From assembly GCF_017583065.1 (NCBI RefSeq), contig NZ_JAGEVL010000006.1, positions 108,057 to 172,056 on the forward strand: a stretch of 64,000 nt of DNA, read 5' to 3'. Under the pieces are notes generated by a model. The model saw only the letters and a program-made list of their open reading frames with translations. It searched no databases and was not told where the DNA came from. A program made the position numbers and the translations under genes. Positions 41,082 through 50,636 of this stretch are shown in pieces; positions within the stretch are counted from its first letter, which is position 1; each line of letters starts with the position of its first letter. The DNA is from Staphylococcus shinii (GTDB taxonomy: Bacteria > Bacillota > Bacilli > Staphylococcales > Staphylococcaceae).

Positions 41082-42089
41082 ATGAAAGCGATAGGTGCAG
41101 ATAAAAGTTTTAATCTAGAAGATGGCAATTTATTTTATGAGTTTGCTGTTGATACTCCCAAACCTGAACAATATGAATTATTAGTACGTGTTGAAACAAT
41201 TAGCGTTAACCCTGTAGATACAAAAATCAGAAAAACAGAGGTTGAACAAGCGCCAAGAATTTTAGGTTTCGATGCGGTAGGTGTGGTAGAAGCAGTGGGC
41301 GATGGTGTTAGTCACTTTGATATTGGAGATGAAGTTTTTTATTCAGGATCGCCTAAATACCAAGGTTCCAATCAATCTTATCAAATTGTTGATGAGCGTT
41401 TAGTAGCGAAAAAGCCAAAAAATATATCTAATGTGGATGCAGCAAGTCTTCCATTAACCGGTTTAACTGCTTACGAAACACTATTTGATGTTTTTAAAAT
41501 ATCATTTAATCCAGAAGAAAATAAAGGTAAATCTATTTTAATCATAAATGGTGCTGGTGGTGTAGGAAGTATAGCCACACAAATCGCTAAACACTATGGC
41601 TTACATGTTATCACTACAGCATCACGTGAGGAAACACACCAATGGTCTAAAGATATGGGTGCAGATATCGTGTTAAATCATAAGAATGATTTAGCCGAAG
41701 AATTTAAGAAATATGAAATTAGTGAAGTAGATTACATTTTCTGTACTTTTGATACGGATATGTATTATGAAAAAATGATTGAATTAGTAAAACCAAGAGG
41801 AATAATTGCAACGATTGTTGCTTTCAAAAATAAACAAGATTTAAACTTGCTGAAACCAAAGAGTATTACATTTACTCATGAATTTATGTCATCAAGACCT
41901 ATTCATGAAACCGAAGATATGCAAATTCATCGTGATTACCTTACTGATATTTCTGAAAAAATAGAAGCGGGTATATATAAACCGACCGTGAATGAAGTGG
42001 TAGATGGCTTAACTGTTGAAACTTTATATGATGCCCATGTTAAATTAGAAAATCAAAGTATGATTGGTAAGCTAGTAATTAAACTTTAA
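41082..42089 (+). CDS. Zinc-type alcohol dehydrogenase-like protein (quinone reductase branch)
   Basis: A 335-residue medium-chain dehydrogenase of the family often annotated as zinc-binding alcohol dehydrogenase. It has [14 protein letters not shown] and [16 protein letters not shown] in the catalytic domain and [19 protein letters not shown] for NADP binding. Zinc-ligand cysteines are absent, so it is likely a quinone- or enone-reductase. Start ATG 41082 behind GAAAGGAG. A strong terminator ends the operon. Confidence 0.83.
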   Translation: MKAIGADKSFNLEDGNLFYEFAVDTPKPEQYELLVRVETISVNPVDTKIRKTEVEQAPRILGFDAVGVVEAVGDGVSHFDIGDEVFYSGSPKYQGSNQSYQIVDERLVAKKPKNISNVDAASLPLTGLTAYETLFDVFKISFNPEENKGKSILIINGAGGVGSIATQIAKHYGLHVITTASREETHQWSKDMGADIVLNHKNDLAEEFKKYEISEVDYIFCTFDTDMYYEKMIELVKPRGIIATIVAFKNKQDLNLLKPKSITFTHEFMSSRPIHETEDMQIHRDYLTDISEKIEAGIYKPTVNEVVDGLTVETLYDAHVKLENQSMIGKLVIKL

Positions 42090-42137
42090 AAATTAAAACT
42101 AACAAAATTATTACTTTAAAATTGAATATAAAGTGAA

Positions 42138-42188
42138 GCATCTTCTATAATTCATCATAATATGATGGCTAAGAAGATGCTTTTTTTA
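42138..42188 (+). terminator. Terminator of the two MDR genes
   Basis: GCATCTTCT and AGAAGATGC enclose an inner CATCAT/ATGATG stem, followed by eight T. Confidence 0.9.
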
Positions 42189-42204
42189 TTTAAAGCAATA
42201 TATA

Positions 42205-42239
42205 TAAAATTTATAATATGCATTATATTATAAATTTTA
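42205..42239. repeat. Perfect AT-only inverted repeat upstream of the betaine carrier gene
   Basis: Fifteen-base arms (42205-42219 and 42225-42239) around GCATT. Each arm contains a TATAAT-like word. It lies about 65 bases before the start codon and could be an operator or a cruciform-prone promoter region. Confidence 0.6.
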
Positions 42240-42304
42240 CGAATACATGTAATGAGATAGGGTATGTAAGTTACATAAAAGTATAGGGAGTGTGTAATTT
42301 TGAC

Positions 42305-43888
42305 ATGCGTTTAAACAAATTAACGGTTGTATTTTGGGTAGCATTATCAATTTGTACTATGTTTGTTGTATACGGTGCAATATTGCCAAAACAACTAGAA
42401 ACAGTAACACAAAGCATTACAAATTTTATTGCATTAAATTTTGGTTGGTACTATTTATTATTGGTACTTGTCATATTAATTGTGTGTGTTTATCTATTAT
42501 TCTCTAGATATTCATCGATTACATTAGGTGAAGATGGAGAGGACCCAGAATTCTCATTGAAATCATGGTTCGCTATGTTATTTAGTGCTGGTATGGGGAT
42601 AGGATTAGTTTTTTGGACTACAGCAGAGCCAATCAATCATGCATTTACGTTAACACCTTTACATAAAGTAGGTACGCAAACTGCAATTAATGATGCTATA
42701 CAATTCTCATTTTTTCATTGGGGGGTACATGCTTGGGCAGTTTATGGCATTGTGGGATTAATATTTGCTTATTTTAATTTTCACAAAGGGTATCCAGGAC
42801 TAGTAAGTGCGACGTTAACACCAATATTAGGTTCTAAAATGATGAGAGGACCAATAGGTGGTTCGATTGACGTATTAGCGATTATTGCTACTGTAACAGG
42901 CGTAGCAGCAACACTTGGATTTGGGGCATTACAGATTAATGAAGGATTGAATTTTTTATTTGATATACCTTCAAATTTTACAACTCAAGTAATTATTATT
43001 GTTATAGCAACGATATTATTTACTTGGTCAGCTTGGTCAGGGATTAATAAGGGGATCAAAACACTAAGTAATATTAATATGATACTCGCTTTTCTAGTAC
43101 TCATTGCATTATTTTGTGTTGGCCCCACTTTAACTATATTAAATACTTTTACCAATTCACTTGGTGATTACATTGCAAATTTCTTTAATATGAGTTTACG
43201 CATTCCGCAATCAGGTGGCGAAAAATTCCAATGGCTACAACAATGGACTATTTTCTATTGGGCTTGGTGGATTTCATGGGCACCATTTGTTGGTATATTT
43301 ATTGCACGTGTTTCAAGAGGTAGAACAATTAAGGAATTTATTTTAGGAGTGTTGTTTGTACCAGCCCTTGTTTGTTTCTTATTCTTTGCAGTATTCGGAG
43401 CATCTGCCATTTATTTACAACAACATGGTATTGCAAACATTGCGAAAGAGGCAACAGAGACTGCTACATTTGCCACTTTAGAACATTTCCCATTAGGGTT
43501 CTTGTTAAGTATAGTGACATTAATAGTGATTATGATTTTCTTTGTAACTTCAGCAGACTCAGCAACATACGTTTTAGGCATGTTAAGTTCTAAAGGTAGT
43601 ATCAATCCTAAAGGTATTGTAAAAGTTAGTTGGGGTATCATATTGGCTTTATTTGCAATGATTATGATATACACTGGCGGCACTCAATCTATACAGAACC
43701 TATTAATTATTGCTGCTTTACCATTTTCAATTGTCATTATATTTATGATATGTTCACTTTTTAAATCATTAGCAATTGAAAAACCAAGGCCGAGTAACAA
43801 GTTGCTCGTGCCAGATGACAAACTTTTGCAATATCGCATTGCAAATCATCCAGAACTAGCTGACCAAGAAATAAAAGATAATCAATAA
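42305..43888 (+). CDS. opuD: BCCT-family glycine betaine/choline transporter, OpuD-like
   Basis: A 527-residue betaine-choline-carnitine carrier with 12 membrane segments. Family marks are SAGMGIGLVFWTTAEPINH near residue 93, with the GMGIG form typical of sodium-coupled betaine carriers, and the tryptophan-rich segment WTIFYWAWWISWAPFVGIFIARVSRGR. It imports compatible solutes under osmotic stress. It occupies the position of S. aureus opuD2 ahead of amaP-asp23. The start is uncertain: ATG 42305 is 14 bases after AGGGAG, while an in-frame GTG at 42290 lies within that site. Confidence 0.88.
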   Translation: MRLNKLTVVFWVALSICTMFVVYGAILPKQLETVTQSITNFIALNFGWYYLLLVLVILIVCVYLLFSRYSSITLGEDGEDPEFSLKSWFAMLFSAGMGIGLVFWTTAEPINHAFTLTPLHKVGTQTAINDAIQFSFFHWGVHAWAVYGIVGLIFAYFNFHKGYPGLVSATLTPILGSKMMRGPIGGSIDVLAIIATVTGVAATLGFGALQINEGLNFLFDIPSNFTTQVIIIVIATILFTWSAWSGINKGIKTLSNINMILAFLVLIALFCVGPTLTILNTFTNSLGDYIANFFNMSLRIPQSGGEKFQWLQQWTIFYWAWWISWAPFVGIFIARVSRGRTIKEFILGVLFVPALVCFLFFAVFGASAIYLQQHGIANIAKEATETATFATLEHFPLGFLLSIVTLIVIMIFFVTSADSATYVLGMLSSKGSINPKGIVKVSWGIILALFAMIMIYTGGTQSIQNLLIIAALPFSIVIIFMICSLFKSLAIEKPRPSNKLLVPDDKLLQYRIANHPELADQEIKDNQ

Positions 43889-43944
43889 AGCGGACTAACA
43901 AATTTGTTTTGTAATAAAAATTAAAAATTAAATTCAATAAAAAT

Positions 43945-43970
43945 GTTTCTAAGAATTTTTTTAAGGGTAG
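43945..43970 (+). promoter_or_regulatory. SigB promoter of amaP-asp23
   Basis: GTTTCT (43945-43950), 14 bases, GGGTAG (43965-43970). This fits the staphylococcal SigB consensus (GTTTWW, 12-15 bases, GGGWAW) and lies before an operon known to be SigB-controlled in S. aureus. Confidence 0.8.
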
Positions 43971-44022
43971 TAGTTTTGTATGACAAGTACATATTACCAA
44001 AGCATAGGAGGTGTCATACGAG

Positions 44023-44559
44023 GTGAAACGACTTAAGAATTTTATCCTAGGCATATTAATTGTAGTAATCGTTGGATTCTTACTCTTCATGTATATTCAA
44101 GATTCTAGAATTAGCCAGTATCAAGACTATTTTAATCAGTTTAACTGGTTTGAACCAACTCTAATTGGTTTAGCAGCGTTACTCATTATTATTGGTCTCA
44201 TATTAGTATTCAGCTTGTTTAAACCTACGTATAGAAAACCCGGACTATATAAAGATTTCGAAGATGGTCATATTTATGTATCGAGAAAAGCAGTTGAAAA
44301 ATCTGCATACGATACACTTACGCAATATGATCAAATACGTCAACCAAACGTGATTGCAAAACTTTATAACAAGAAAAAGAAATCACACATTGCTTTAAAA
44401 GCAGATTTCTTCGTTCCTGGTGATGTTCAGGTTAATTCTTTAACTGAAGAGATTAGAAATGACATCAAGCAAAATGTCGAGCATTTTACAGAATTACCAG
44501 TATCAAAATTAGAGGTTAATGTTAGAGATCAAAAAACCTCAGGCAAACGTGTGTTGTAA
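44023..44559 (+). CDS. amaP: Asp23 membrane anchor protein AmaP
   Basis: A 178-residue protein with two N-terminal membrane segments (about residues 5-23 and 43-65) and a cytoplasmic domain. S. aureus AmaP (matching start VKRLKNFILGILIVV) anchors Asp23 to the membrane. The GTG at 44023 is taken as start; the GTG at 44011 overlaps the AGGAGG ribosome site. First gene of a three-gene operon behind a SigB promoter. Confidence 0.92.
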   Translation: MKRLKNFILGILIVVIVGFLLFMYIQDSRISQYQDYFNQFNWFEPTLIGLAALLIIIGLILVFSLFKPTYRKPGLYKDFEDGHIYVSRKAVEKSAYDTLTQYDQIRQPNVIAKLYNKKKKSHIALKADFFVPGDVQVNSLTEEIRNDIKQNVEHFTELPVSKLEVNVRDQKTSGKRVL

Positions 44560-44571
44560 GGGAGGGTTATC

Positions 44572-44811
44572 ATGGCTAACAATAATAACCAAAATGGACA
44601 AGATTCTACTCAAGAAGTTGTTGAATTTTTCAAAACGTTTAAATGGAGAATTATTGGCTTCTTAGCATTTCTAATCATAGCAATATTATTTTTAACTTTA
44701 GGTTTCTGGAGTACAATTTTAATTCTAGTATTATGTTTGATTGGAATTGGAGTTGGGTATACTAAAGACCGTAAGCAAGACTTTTTAAATTTCCTTAATC
44801 GATGGAGTTAA
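44572..44811 (+). CDS. DUF2273 small membrane protein
   Basis: A 79-residue protein with two membrane segments (about residues 29-45 and 48-64) and a short basic tail. It is the DUF2273-type middle gene of amaP-asp23 operons. Its exact function is unknown; it probably belongs to the membrane complex of AmaP and Asp23. Ribosome site GGGAGGG, 12 bases after amaP. Confidence 0.88.
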   Translation: MANNNNQNGQDSTQEVVEFFKTFKWRIIGFLAFLIIAILFLTLGFWSTILILVLCLIGIGVGYTKDRKQDFLNFLNRWS

Positions 44812-44885
44812 TCGATTAACTTGTATGTATTCTAATGCAGTTAAAAATTTTTAAACAAATTATATAAGGTAAAGGAGAATGTAAT

Positions 44886-45386
44886 ATGGCAGTAGACAAC
44901 AATAAAGCTAAACAAGCTTATGACAACCAAACAGGAGTTCAAGAAAAAGAACAAGAAAGAAGACAAGAGGAGCAAACTCAAGAGCCTCAATTTACTAATA
45001 AATTATCGTTCTCAGATGAAGTGATTGAAAAAATTGCAGGTATTGCTGCACGTGAAGTTAGCGGTATCTTAGAAATGAAAGGCGGATTCGTCGACAATAT
45101 TTCTAGTTCATTTGGTAGCAGCAACAATGTTACACAAGGTGTTAGTGTTGAAGTTGGAGAAAAACAAGCTGCTGTTGATTTAAAAGTAGTATTAGAATAT
45201 GGTGAATCAGCACCAAAAATCTTCCGTAAAGTAACTGACTTAGTTAAAGAACAAGTTAAATATATTACTGGTCTTGACGTAGTTGAAGTTAACATGCGCG
45301 TTGAAGATGTTATGACTAAAAAAGAATGGGCTCAAAAAAATGAAAAAAGCCAAAACTCAGACAATGAAGAAAAAGGTTTACAATAA
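44886..45386 (+). CDS. asp23: Alkaline shock protein 23
   Basis: A 166-residue Asp23/Gls24-family (DUF322) protein. The conserved domain (about residues 38-145) is flanked by a Glu/Gln-rich N-terminus and a charged C-terminus. In S. aureus it is an abundant membrane-associated protein held by AmaP, made under SigB control and involved in cell-envelope homeostasis. Ribosome site AAAGGAG. A perfect terminator follows. Confidence 0.96.
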   Translation: MAVDNNKAKQAYDNQTGVQEKEQERRQEEQTQEPQFTNKLSFSDEVIEKIAGIAAREVSGILEMKGGFVDNISSSFGSSNNVTQGVSVEVGEKQAAVDLKVVLEYGESAPKIFRKVTDLVKEQVKYITGLDVVEVNMRVEDVMTKKEWAQKNEKSQNSDNEEKGLQ

Positions 45387-45410
45387 TTAATAACCATTCA
45401 ATTTAAATAA

Positions 45411-45447
45411 AAAGGTCCGAAACATTTAATGTTTCGGGCCTTTTTTT
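45411..45447 (+). terminator. Terminator of asp23
   Basis: AAAGGTCCGAAACATT and AATGTTTCGGGCCTTT form a nearly continuous palindrome followed by seven T. Confidence 0.9.
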
Positions 45448-45641
45448 AACTACTATTTTTTATTTATGAAAATTATTAGTATATACACATGAGTGTTAGC
45501 TCAGGCGTTCCATTTTTGAAAGTTGGCGATATTTACTCATAGCCTACAACCAAAGTAACTCTTTATATCATGCTTCTTTGACATCCTCTGGCAAGTTAAT
45601 TAAAAAGTTGTATTCTAAAAAGTGCTTAATTTTATTGTTGT

Positions 45642-47597
45642 TTAATTCAACTTTCTATATAAAGGATTATTCACTTTAATATAAGTATAGTAATCCGCTT
45701 CATCTTCTAATCTCATTGTAGTAACACATTTATAATCAATTTGTGGGGCAAATAAAACGGATTTTATTTTTGTAATTCTGTCGTTATTGTTCATTGTAGA
45801 GGCAATATCTTGTAATTTTTCAAACATGATATCACTTATGACTGACCAAATATGTTGTTCTAATTCATTACTTTGACTAGATTGAGCGATGGTTACAATT
45901 AGTTCACCGAGATGATTTTGAATACTAGAATAAAACACTTTGTTGAAAACTGTCTGTGCCTGATCTGTAAGAATTAATGATTTTTCATGAAAGTCTGCTG
46001 TGCTGTAGCCCGCTTGATTTAAGTAAGTTTTATCAATACGCAATCCTTCAAAATCACGAATATATAATGTATGGATTGAACCATCTTGATTAAATGTAGC
46101 TATAGAGTTTTGTAAATGTGCTTCTAATGCAATACCGTATTTCACATATAAAGGTAGTGCTATATCAATTAATGCTTGGCTATATTGCGCAATCCAATTG
46201 CTACATGCTTCTTCATAACTTTTAATATTGAACTTATCAGCGTATGTTTTGATTAAAGTCACTATAGGCGCTTCATCATTATTGCTGTAATTTGCAACTA
46301 AGCTAGAAGGGATGAGCGGTATTGTATCAGAGTCCTTGATATTATAAATATTTTCTCTAAAGAGTGTACCTAATTGTTCGCTCTTTACTGTTCGTTGTGA
46401 TGACGAATCTTCTGGATTATAAAAATGAATACCCGCCATTTCATCAATCGTGTCTGCCTGAATATGGTTAAATAAAGGATCATGCGCTTTAATATGATTC
46501 AATATACGTGTGACTTGTGGTCCGTTATACGTTGTTTGTTCAGATAGAGTACGTATTTCACCAGTAATATGTACATTCGTTGATAGTTTGATGTGCGGTT
46601 CAATATTTGGGCGTTGTGGCATTAATGTTCTAAATGACAGACCGGCGTAATAATTTAAATCAAAGTCTAATGGTATTAGCTGCTGCTCATTTAACTCATT
46701 AGCATAATCACTTTCTAATACTGCGTTATATTGCCATGGGTGCACAGCCATAACGTAATAGTCTTCAATTTGATTATCAGTTAATAATTTTGCTACAGCT
46801 TCATATAGACCATTAAATAATGTAAATACAGTGTCGTTATATGGTCTCGTTAATGATTGCACTTTTGCAATATCTTGATGAATTAATATAAATTTCATAG
46901 CGATGGGATTCCCAAACTCTGAAGAATAATCTATAGCCGTTTCTGGTGTCATGCCTTTACGTAGCTTTGCACCTGGGTGTAATGGATGACCTTCAACAAC
47001 TGCTTGTTCAGATCTTAAATAACTATCTTCTGCATTAATAATTAATTCTAACAATGGTTCATTATTTTGAGACAATGTGATTGATTGATAACTTAAGGAA
47101 ATAGCCATATTCGCGACACTATTATTCATATCATCCTTAAATTGATTACTAGCATCATTATTAAGATTAGGTGCTTCTATTAAAATAGCGTTTAAAATTT
47201 CATTTGGATGTAATATCCGCTCTAAATGGTTGTTATATTCAAAATAAAATGGACCTTCAACATCTATTCTATCAAAAGCATGTTGTCCTGAAATAGGTGC
47301 ATATAAAGTTTTTTTAGCTTCTGGAAAATTTATTTTTAAAACAAGAGTTTGCTTGATTGCAACATCTAAGTTTAAGTTTTTTATGTTGATAATCTCACTA
47401 TGATTTCGGCTCTGAACTAAATTCTCTCTATGTAAAGAAGTGATTAACCTTTGAGAAATTTTATCACGACTTTCTAATAATACGTCTTCGAAAGCATTTG
47501 CCCATCTTATATCTGCCGAACGTAAATACGATAAAGCGTATTGTTCGTCATTAGTGAGTTTTGCAATTAAATTGTTGTCATTTATTTTGTAATTCAT
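45642..47597 (-). CDS. sfaD: Staphyloferrin A synthetase SfaD (NIS family)
   Basis: A 651-residue IucA/IucC-type NRPS-independent siderophore synthetase. In S. aureus SfaD joins citrate to the delta-amine of D-ornithine, the first condensation of staphyloferrin A. The family motif GHPLHPGAKLRKGMT (ATP and carboxylate binding) lies near residue 207, and the FhuF-like C-terminal domain includes LEAHLQNSIATF and YIRDFEGLRID. It is transcribed divergently from sfaABC behind a shared Fur box. Ribosome site AGAGGTG. Confidence 0.95.
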   Translation of the reverse strand: MNYKINDNNLIAKLTNDEQYALSYLRSADIRWANAFEDVLLESRDKISQRLITSLHRENLVQSRNHSEIINIKNLNLDVAIKQTLVLKINFPEAKKTLYAPISGQHAFDRIDVEGPFYFEYNNHLERILHPNEILNAILIEAPNLNNDASNQFKDDMNNSVANMAISLSYQSITLSQNNEPLLELIINAEDSYLRSEQAVVEGHPLHPGAKLRKGMTPETAIDYSSEFGNPIAMKFILIHQDIAKVQSLTRPYNDTVFTLFNGLYEAVAKLLTDNQIEDYYVMAVHPWQYNAVLESDYANELNEQQLIPLDFDLNYYAGLSFRTLMPQRPNIEPHIKLSTNVHITGEIRTLSEQTTYNGPQVTRILNHIKAHDPLFNHIQADTIDEMAGIHFYNPEDSSSQRTVKSEQLGTLFRENIYNIKDSDTIPLIPSSLVANYSNNDEAPIVTLIKTYADKFNIKSYEEACSNWIAQYSQALIDIALPLYVKYGIALEAHLQNSIATFNQDGSIHTLYIRDFEGLRIDKTYLNQAGYSTADFHEKSLILTDQAQTVFNKVFYSSIQNHLGELIVTIAQSSQSNELEQHIWSVISDIMFEKLQDIASTMNNNDRITKIKSVLFAPQIDYKCVTTMRLEDEADYYTYIKVNNPLYRKLN

Positions 47598-47620
47598 AAT
47601 GCACCTCTAAAAAAATTATT

Positions 47621-47648
47621 TTACAAACGTATAAGATATTTGTATAAT
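47621..47648 (+). promoter_or_regulatory. Promoter of sfaABC
   Basis: TTACAA (47621-47626), 16 bases, TATAAT (47643-47648). The Fur box begins 11 bases after the -10 element, over the probable start point. Confidence 0.65.
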
Positions 47649-47650
47649 CC

Positions 47651-47679
47651 ATAATATCGATAATGATAATTATTATCAA
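47651..47679 (-). promoter_or_regulatory. Promoter of sfaD
   Basis: On the minus strand TTGATA (47679-47674), 17 bases, TATTAT (47656-47651). The Fur box fills the spacer and covers most of the -35 element. Confidence 0.65.
47659..47677. promoter_or_regulatory. Fur box between sfaD and sfaA
   Basis: GATAATGATAATTATTATC agrees with 18 of 19 positions of the classical Fur box (GATAATGATAATCATTATC). It overlaps both divergent promoters. Confidence 0.92.
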
Positions 47680-47700
47680 TTAAAAAACAGGAGGAATTTT

Positions 47701-48879
47701 ATGGCAAAGTATTTTTTTCCTAGTTCATTCCTACTGTTCTTAGGGAATTGGATTGGACAAATCACGCTAAATTGGTATGTATTTACTCTATATCATAACG
47801 CAATTTATCTAGGGCTGATAAATTTTTTCCGTCTCGTACCTATTTTACTCATAAGTGTATGGGCGGGAAGTTTAGCAGATAGATGTGATAGAGGAAAATT
47901 ATTAAAATTAACAATAACCTCCTCATTTTTATTAACAACGATACTATGTATTTTAACATTTCAAAATCCACAATTACCGATAATTGTATTTTTGTTATAT
48001 TCATTAGGTCGTGGCATTATGAGTGCAATAGAAACGCCAGTACGTCAGGCAGTATTGCCAGATTTGACACAGCGTTTAACAACAACGCAAACAGTATCGT
48101 ATCATTCATTTATTATAAATATATGTCGTTCAATTGGGCCTGCGATTGCTGGTTTTATTATGGCAGCTTATAATGCGCAAATCAGTTTTGGTGTACAGGC
48201 ATTGTGTTATTTCATATCTTTAATACTTTGCTTACCGTTATCATTTAGTCATAATGTGTTATCAAAAGCAAATCCAGAAGTGAGCTTTAAGTACGTAATC
48301 AATTACTTTAAAGATAATCAAATAGGCGCAAGAATATTTGTGACATCATTACTTATTATGGCAACTGGTTTTACTTATACTACACTTTTACCGGTGTTAA
48401 CGGACAAGACATTCCCTAATCAAGTAACAATATTTGGTAGTGCTATGACTTGTTGTGCGATAGGCGGTATTATAGCAACAATAGTATTACCTAATATTTT
48501 GGAAAAAGTATCCATGGTCAAAATGTATTACATAAGTTCTGTACTTTTTGGTATATCTTTATTATGTACGATTAGTAGCAACACCTATTTATTATTTATT
48601 TCATTATTTTTTATTGGCTTGTTCAGCCAATGGGCGAGAACGACAAATAGGATATATTTTCAACATAGAGTAGAACCTGAACATAGAGGGAAAATACTCA
48701 GTGTCATTATGATGGATAGAGGTATGATTCCTTTAGGTGCCATGTTAATGAGTTTCTTAGCAGAACTTATTGGTATTATTGAAACATTTATTATTATGGG
48801 AATGAGTACATTTGTCATTGCATTGTTATTCAGTGCAATTACAAGAAGGCAAAGAAAAAATGGAGGCAGTATTGTATGA
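47701..48879 (+). CDS. sfaA: Staphyloferrin A exporter SfaA (MFS)
   Basis: A 392-residue major facilitator with about 12 membrane segments; motif A is seen as GSLADRCDRGKLLK after the second segment. In S. aureus SfaA secretes staphyloferrin A. First gene of sfaABC, behind a Fur-controlled promoter, with AGGAGG upstream. Its stop overlaps the sfaB start (ATGATG). Confidence 0.93.
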   Translation: MAKYFFPSSFLLFLGNWIGQITLNWYVFTLYHNAIYLGLINFFRLVPILLISVWAGSLADRCDRGKLLKLTITSSFLLTTILCILTFQNPQLPIIVFLLYSLGRGIMSAIETPVRQAVLPDLTQRLTTTQTVSYHSFIINICRSIGPAIAGFIMAAYNAQISFGVQALCYFISLILCLPLSFSHNVLSKANPEVSFKYVINYFKDNQIGARIFVTSLLIMATGFTYTTLLPVLTDKTFPNQVTIFGSAMTCCAIGGIIATIVLPNILEKVSMVKMYYISSVLFGISLLCTISSNTYLLFISLFFIGLFSQWARTTNRIYFQHRVEPEHRGKILSVIMMDRGMIPLGAMLMSFLAELIGIIETFIIMGMSTFVIALLFSAITRRQRKNGGSIV

Positions 48880-50633
48880 TGCATGAGACATGGCAATTGG
48901 CAGATAGAAATGTACAGTATCGTATTTTTAACGCAATTATTAAGGAAGAAATATTTCCGCAAGGTATGTTATTTAATGAATATGATCATTGTGTTGAAAT
49001 ACAATATCAAGGCCAAGTGTTGCAATTAAATAAGATTAGAAAAAGCGCTATGGAGCGTTATGAATTTTATGGTGTGATTTCTTATATCAAGGGTAAGGTT
49101 CAAGTAACGATCCAAACTTTAGAACAACTATTAGAAGTCCTAGAATCACACTTTAATATGCCTATTAGTCAACGATTAACAGATGAATTGTTTTCTAGTA
49201 GGGAAGGTTTTGCACTTACTTATGAACATTTTAAACATAGAAAGTCGTTGATTCACGCAACGCTAAAATTTTCAAAAATGCCTGAAACAATCAACTTCTT
49301 TTCATGGTTACAGCATATGGTTGGTTCAAAACAAATAAATGATTTAAATTATTCTGAAAGTCTTGTTATCGAAGGCCATCCTACACACCCATTATCTAAG
49401 ACTAAGCTACCATTGACACCTGACGAAGTGAGACAATATGCTCCAGAATTTGAAAAGATTATTCCATTAAAAATTATGCTCATTCATAAAGAGGATTGTA
49501 TAATCACTTCTATGGAAGATGATGCAAACTATATGGTAGATGAAGTTATTCCAGAATATCGGTATAAATTAAAAGGATTTTTAGCACCACATGATTTAGA
49601 GTTAAAGGATTATAGTGTAGTATTTGTACACCCTTGGCAATATGAGAACGTTATCGTCTATAAATTTGCGGATTGGATATTAGAAAAAAGATTACTACCT
49701 ACACCTTTTGAAGTTGAATCTAAAGCAACTTTATCATTTAGAACTATGCAACTTATTCATAAGCCGTTTCACATTAAGTTACCTGTTAATGTACAAGCTA
49801 CAAGCGCTGTAAGGACTGTGTCGAGTGTGACAACGGTGGATGGACCTAAATTGAGCTATGAATTACAAGACATGTTAGCAATATATCCACAGTTACAAGT
49901 TGCTATGGAACCATTTGGTATACATGCCAAAACTGAACCAGATGATGCACGTCATTTGGCTTGTATAGTACGACATCAACCTTATATTTCAGATAACGGG
50001 ACTACTCTAGTAACTGCAAGTTTAGTTAATAAAAATCCTGTTGATAATCAAGTAACTGTAGACAGTTATATCAATTGGGTAAATGATGGTTTAACGGTAG
50101 ATGCGATTAAACAATTTATATTGCATTATAGTAAAGCATTAATCGATCCATTAATTGCATATATTCAAGATTATGGTATTGCTTTGGAAGCACATATGCA
50201 AAATACAATCGTTAATCTAGGACCAAATTATCAAATGAAATTTATCGTTAGAGATTTAGGTGGTTCAAGGATAGATTTAACGACATTAAAACATAAAATT
50301 CCTAATATTGATGTTACTAACACGAGTTTAATTGCAGAAAATATCGAAGCGGTGATAGCCAAGTTTCAACATGCAGTTATTCAAAATCAAATTGCAGAGC
50401 TCATTCATCATTTTTCACAATATGAATATGTAGAAGAATCCGAATTATTTGAGTTAGTAGGTGAGGTAGTTGAACACGCAATTGATCTTAATAAACCACA
50501 TGCTAACAAGTTAAAGGAAGTACTATTCGGTGCGACGATAACAGTAAAAGCACTCTTACGTATGAGAATGGAAAGTAAAGTGAAACAATATGTGACCATT
50601 GATTTGAGGAATCCTATATATAAAGAGGTGTAA
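48876..50633 (+). CDS. sfaB: Staphyloferrin A synthetase SfaB (NIS family)
   Basis: A 585-residue IucA/IucC-family synthetase. In S. aureus SfaB adds the second citrate to the SfaD product to complete staphyloferrin A. It shows GHPTHPLSKTKLPLT near residue 166 and LEAHMQNTIVNL and IVRDLGGSRID in the C-terminal half. An alternative ATG one codon later exists, so the start may differ by one residue. sfaC follows after three bases. Confidence 0.95.
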   Translation: MMHETWQLADRNVQYRIFNAIIKEEIFPQGMLFNEYDHCVEIQYQGQVLQLNKIRKSAMERYEFYGVISYIKGKVQVTIQTLEQLLEVLESHFNMPISQRLTDELFSSREGFALTYEHFKHRKSLIHATLKFSKMPETINFFSWLQHMVGSKQINDLNYSESLVIEGHPTHPLSKTKLPLTPDEVRQYAPEFEKIIPLKIMLIHKEDCIITSMEDDANYMVDEVIPEYRYKLKGFLAPHDLELKDYSVVFVHPWQYENVIVYKFADWILEKRLLPTPFEVESKATLSFRTMQLIHKPFHIKLPVNVQATSAVRTVSSVTTVDGPKLSYELQDMLAIYPQLQVAMEPFGIHAKTEPDDARHLACIVRHQPYISDNGTTLVTASLVNKNPVDNQVTVDSYINWVNDGLTVDAIKQFILHYSKALIDPLIAYIQDYGIALEAHMQNTIVNLGPNYQMKFIVRDLGGSRIDLTTLKHKIPNIDVTNTSLIAENIEAVIAKFQHAVIQNQIAELIHHFSQYEYVEESELFELVGEVVEHAIDLNKPHANKLKEVLFGATITVKALLRMRMESKVKQYVTIDLRNPIYKEV

Positions 50634-50636
50634 TAG

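Noticed and set aside
42260..42265. GGGTAT as a SigB -10 element for the betaine carrier gene
   Set aside because: No GTTT-type -35 is found at a spacing of 12-15 bases.
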